64,000 nucleotides of DNA from NCBI RefSeq assembly GCF_025148125.1, contig NZ_CP102267.1:2614501-2678500 (forward strand), written 5' to 3'. The translations under genes and the position numbers were made by a program. The notes beneath the pieces were generated by a model. The model was not told the DNA's origin. It ran no database searches and saw only the letters and a program-made list of their open reading frames with translations. Each line of letters starts with the position of its first letter. Position 1 is the first letter of the stretch. Source of the stretch: Blautia wexlerae DSM 19850 (GTDB lineage: Bacteria; Bacillota; Clostridia; Lachnospirales; Lachnospiraceae). Shown in pieces: positions 61,604-64,000 of this stretch.

Positions 61604-62033
61604 CGGCAGTCTCTGCCTCCTTTAAAATTTCTTTTAATATTTCAAGAGAACGCTTACGGTGTTCGCAGACAGTGCTACGTACCAAATTCATGCTCTTCGC
61701 AATTTCCACATCGTTCATATCCATAAAGAAGTAAAGCAAAATTACATTCCGTTTTCTTTCCGTAAGTTTCTCTAATGCCATTGCGATCTTCGGGTCTTTG
61801 ACCTCTATATCATATTCCAATACTTGAAAAAAGAAATTTTCTACACTGTATTCATCTACGGTATATAATTCCCCAAGCTGTACTTCTGACAGCTCAGAAA
61901 AACTGGTTTCTCTTTTTCCGTACCGGTCCAATGCCTTGAAATAGTTTGCTGCCTCTCCATTGATTGCCAGTATACATGCTCTGTCAAATTCATGCCGGAT
62001 CCTTTCCTTATAACAGGAACAATCCTCACCCAT
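61596..62033 (-). CDS. Orf7-type sigma-70-like regulator (second ICE)
   Basis: 145 residues: SFSELSEVQLGELYTVDEY, then region 4-like ALEKLTERKRNVILLYFFMD and MNDVEIAKSMNLVRSTVCEH. Homologous in layout to 49080-49520. Its ribosome site GAGGGGG is inside the right arm (minus-strand sense) of a 27-bp perfect hairpin six bases before the ATG, so translation should be strongly limited or controlled. Confidence 0.8.
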   Translation of the reverse strand: MGEDCSCYKERIRHEFDRACILAINGEAANYFKALDRYGKRETSFSELSEVQLGELYTVDEYSVENFFFQVLEYDIEVKDPKIAMALEKLTERKRNVILLYFFMDMNDVEIAKSMNLVRSTVCEHRKRSLEILKEILKEAETADG

Positions 62034-62038
62034 AAAAA

Positions 62039-62108
62039 TCCCCCTCGCCGGTTGGGAGATATAGCAAAGTTTTTTCCTTTCGCTATATCTCCCAACCGGC
62101 GAGGGGGA
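62039..62108. repeat. perfect 27-bp inverted repeat with 16-base loop
   Basis: Arms 62039-62065 and 62082-62108 are exact reverse complements (TCCCCCTCGCCGGTTGGGAG at the outer part, ATATAGC inside). On the minus strand the last arm carries GAGGGGGA directly before the Orf7-like ATG, and ATTTTT follows, so it could be a terminator, a translation lock or both. Confidence 0.9.
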
Positions 62109-62207
62109 AATGTTCGGGTCTTACATATTTTTTTACAAAAAAATCTGATTTATTTCATAATCACAATTTCAGTAAACATAAATAAACCAGATCTTTAACT
62201 TCCATAT

Positions 62208-62468
62208 TTATGATTTTGTGTCATTCTCCAATGCCTCGTTTTCATCATCCAGATACTTCCTAGATATTTCATCTATATATTCCAGCAATTCTTTCCTGAT
62301 TTCTTCAACAATCTTCTCCTGTTCTTTCTTAGATTTCATATAAAATGATAGCGGATATATCATTCTCTCCTGCGAGATCATCACACGATTAAATATGTAA
62401 TAGTCCATGTATTTACGCATAAAATTAATTCTTTGCAATATCTTTTTGATAATTGTTAGTCCGTTCAT
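62208..62468 (-). CDS. small helical protein, function unknown
   Basis: 86 residues: NGLTIIKKILQRINFMRKYM, then SFYMKSKKEQEKIVEEIRKE and a Glu/Asp-rich end. Mostly helix, no membrane segment. GGAGGCAGGAG lies before the ATG at 62468. It faces away from the RHH gene on the right and shares the control region 62497-62584 with it. Confidence 0.6.
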   Translation of the reverse strand: MNGLTIIKKILQRINFMRKYMDYYIFNRVMISQERMIYPLSFYMKSKKEQEKIVEEIRKELLEYIDEISRKYLDDENEALENDTKS

Positions 62469-62496
62469 CTCCTGCCTCCTTTGAAATATTTTATGT

Positions 62497-62584
62497 ACTT
62501 AAAATAAGTTCATATAAAACATCTTATCAAACTTTTTGTCTAATATAAATACTTAGAATGTACTTATTTCGAACTTATTTTTAA
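62497..62584. promoter_or_regulatory. shared control region with inverted AATAAGTTC / GAACTTATT sites
   Basis: AAAATAAGTTC (near 62499-62509) and GAACTTATTTTT (near 62571-62582) face each other across 60 bases between divergent genes; a further ACTTATTT lies in between. Likely operators of the RHH repressor. Confidence 0.5.
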
Positions 62585-62596
62585 GGAGAGATTATT

Positions 62597-62758
62597 ATGG
62601 AAAAAGATAAACACTTAGGACTGCGTATTGATTCAGATACACATAGAAAACTGAAAAGTATGGCAGAATATGATGGACGTTCTATCAATGGAGAAATTTT
62701 ATATCTGATTAGACAGGCAATTTCCGAGTACGAGAAAAAACATGGAAAGCTGGAATAA
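62597..62758 (+). CDS. Arc-type ribbon-helix-helix protein
   Basis: 53 residues: KDKHLGLRIDSDTHRKLKSM (strand and helix A) then AEYDGRSINGEILYLIRQAI (helix B), the ribbon-helix-helix fold of Arc-like repressors and many antitoxins. AAGGAGAG is seven bases upstream. No toxin gene follows on the same strand; the next gene is the converging DUF4238 gene. Probably represses itself and the divergent small gene. Confidence 0.85.
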   Translation: MEKDKHLGLRIDSDTHRKLKSMAEYDGRSINGEILYLIRQAISEYEKKHGKLE

Positions 62759-62763
62759 TTTGT

Positions 62764-62790
62764 AAAAGGGGGTTCTGTTCATCCCCCCTT
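62764..62790. terminator. possible terminator between the RHH gene and the DUF4238 gene
   Basis: AAGGGGG (62766-62772) pairs with CCCCCTT. No long T-run, so weak. Confidence 0.4.
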
Positions 62791-62855
62791 AATATCACAT
62801 TGCGTTTATTAGCAACCTAAAAACTATTTATCTGTTAATGGAAATGTTATATCAC

Positions 62856-64000
62856 TTAAGAAAGATTAAATATATGTTCACATAATTTAACCCATGGTCT
62901 TATCATATCATCAAACACAATTTCTATTAATTCATCATTTTTACTTTCTAAAAATTTTTGTATTTCGGTGTCTGACATTGTTTGCGTTTTTTCTATATCA
63001 GACTTCATTTTTTCTTTAATTTTTTCTTTAATTTTCTCTTCAACTTCTTCTTTTGTATGACTTGATATATTCATTTCTATATACTTATGCTTTATTTCAA
63101 ATATGTCCGATAAATCATATCTTCCGGCAATTTGTTTGTTCACAAATTTTATTACATTGCCATTTTCATCTGACTCCAAAATATGTTTCGGTTTTTTAAT
63201 GAGTTTATCAATATAATTTATCTTTTCATTTTTTGCTACTTTTTCATTATACTCAAAAACAATCATTTCATCAGAATTATTCAAAAATAATTCATTCAGC
63301 TTATTTATTGTACTGCATGAAGTCAATATTTTTTCTTTCATATCATATACCTCACCATCGTACATACAAACAGCAATTTTTGCGCTAACCGGAATAATAA
63401 ACTGTATTCCAATCTCTCCCCATCCAAATCCACGGGACAAATTTTTTTCTTGAAATAATTGATTACAAAATACAACAGGATTATCAGAAGTCACAAAACT
63501 CTCTTCACTCTTGTTAATTAGTAAATCCATTTTCAGATCAACTACTAATGGCAAAAATTCTTGGGCCGCTTTTATAGAAACTAATGCTGGATGTTGCATT
63601 TCAATCCAAACATCGCTATTTATTATTTTTTTTAAAAGTTCTGGATCTTCTATCTCAAGAATTTTTTTTATTAATGTGTTATAGTCACTATTTATTTGAT
63701 TTCCACGTTTTAATGTACGAGCAGATGCAATTAATATGAAAAAACGTAAACATGCCAAATCTTTTTCTGTATCAGGAAGACTTTCTGTCTCAAGTATGGA
63801 AGAAATAATTTCATTCCATCGTCCTTCGTAATCAGCCAATTTATTTTCCACCACCGCATCTTCTCCATAATAATATTCTTTCCAGAGATTATCATTAATG
63901 GAAGCGTGTTTAATCATCTTATTTTCCTTAAAAAGATATATCCCAACGGACTTATTATTTTCAGAAAAATTACGAAGATAAAATTTGGGCACATAATGCT
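62856..64000 (-). CDS. DUF4238 family protein (5' end outside window)
   Basis: Visible part about 381 residues. The frame runs to the window edge as HYVPKFYLRNFSENNK, the family's hallmark opening HYVPxFYLxNF, so only a few residues are missing. Other conserved parts: EESFVTSDNPVVFCN and IQFIIPVSAKIAVCMYD. The last 100 residues are Lys/Glu-rich helix (EEVEEKIKEKIKEKM). Function unknown; such genes are frequent in accessory and defence-rich DNA. Codon use is AT-rich compared with the ICE. Confidence 0.85.
   Translation of the reverse strand, partial: HYVPKFYLRNFSENNKSVGIYLFKENKMIKHASINDNLWKEYYYGEDAVVENKLADYEGRWNEIISSILETESLPDTEKDLACLRFFILIASARTLKRGNQINSDYNTLIKKILEIEDPELLKKIINSDVWIEMQHPALVSIKAAQEFLPLVVDLKMDLLINKSEESFVTSDNPVVFCNQLFQEKNLSRGFGWGEIGIQFIIPVSAKIAVCMYDGEVYDMKEKILTSCSTINKLNELFLNNSDEMIVFEYNEKVAKNEKINYIDKLIKKPKHILESDENGNVIKFVNKQIAGRYDLSDIFEIKHKYIEMNISSHTKEEVEEKIKEKIKEKMKSDIEKTQTMSDTEIQKFLESKNDELIEIVFDDMIRPWVKLCEHIFNLS

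Noticed and set aside
62597..64000. Toxin-antitoxin pair formed by the RHH and DUF4238 genes
   Set aside because: The genes converge and are on opposite strands, and DUF4238 is not a known toxin; kept only as a loose hypothesis.

Overview
The window looks like a chromosome segment of a gut Firmicute of the class Clostridia, most likely family Lachnospiraceae. The grounds are an AT-rich host background, strong GGAGG ribosome sites with occasional TTG/GTG starts, several ECF sigma/anti-sigma pairs, IS200/IS605-type insertions, and a large Tn1549/Tn916-superfamily integrative conjugative element (ICE). Genus cannot be fixed from the sequence alone.

Layout. 1-5.8 kb is a lactose/galactose block: the 5' part of a GH2 beta-galactosidase, a divergent AraC-type regulator, an XRE/zinc-ribbon protein and a class II galT. 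5.8-14.4 kb is a damaged zone: an apparently intact IS200/IS605 element sits between a truncated DUF2500 gene and an ABC-permease remnant. Next come an ECF sigma/anti-sigma pair, a chimeric sigma/helicase pseudogene, a BlaR1-like gene beheaded by a second IS605 element (A), and a truncated lipoprotein. 14.6-18.6 kb is a compact operon of CPBP protease, C39-like peptidase, response regulator and histidine kinase, with clear operator-like repeats upstream. 18.6-21.0 kb is a second ECF sigma/anti-sigma pair.

About 21.2-51.8 kb is the ICE. Its backbone (repA-like gene, PcfB, VirD4, VirB2/B6/B3/B4-like proteins, CHAP hydrolase, topoisomerase III, a 1290-residue ArdA+ArdC anti-restriction fusion, MobC and MOB_P relaxase, Orf7/Orf8-like regulators, excisionase, tyrosine integrase) is GC-richer than the host. 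It carries an AT-rich cargo: a two-component system driving an ABC exporter with three permeases, of the type that protects against bacitracin or lantibiotic peptides. Non-coding DNA in the ICE holds unusual repeats: two inverted 100-nt oriT-like copies, two direct 112-nt copies, and three copies of a terminator-like hairpin followed by a second hairpin.

51.8-64 kb is host or older accessory DNA: a two-gene unit of unknown function, an exported small protein, an L,D-transpeptidase, a third ECF sigma/anti-sigma pair, a dead IS605 element (B), a fimbrial-type surface protein with a stop codon in its signal peptide, a decayed second ICE with its own Orf7/Orf8 pair and a perfect 27-bp hairpin over the Orf7 ribosome site, a small ribbon-helix-helix repressor, and a DUF4238 protein running off the right edge. 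No tRNA, rRNA or CRISPR array was seen.
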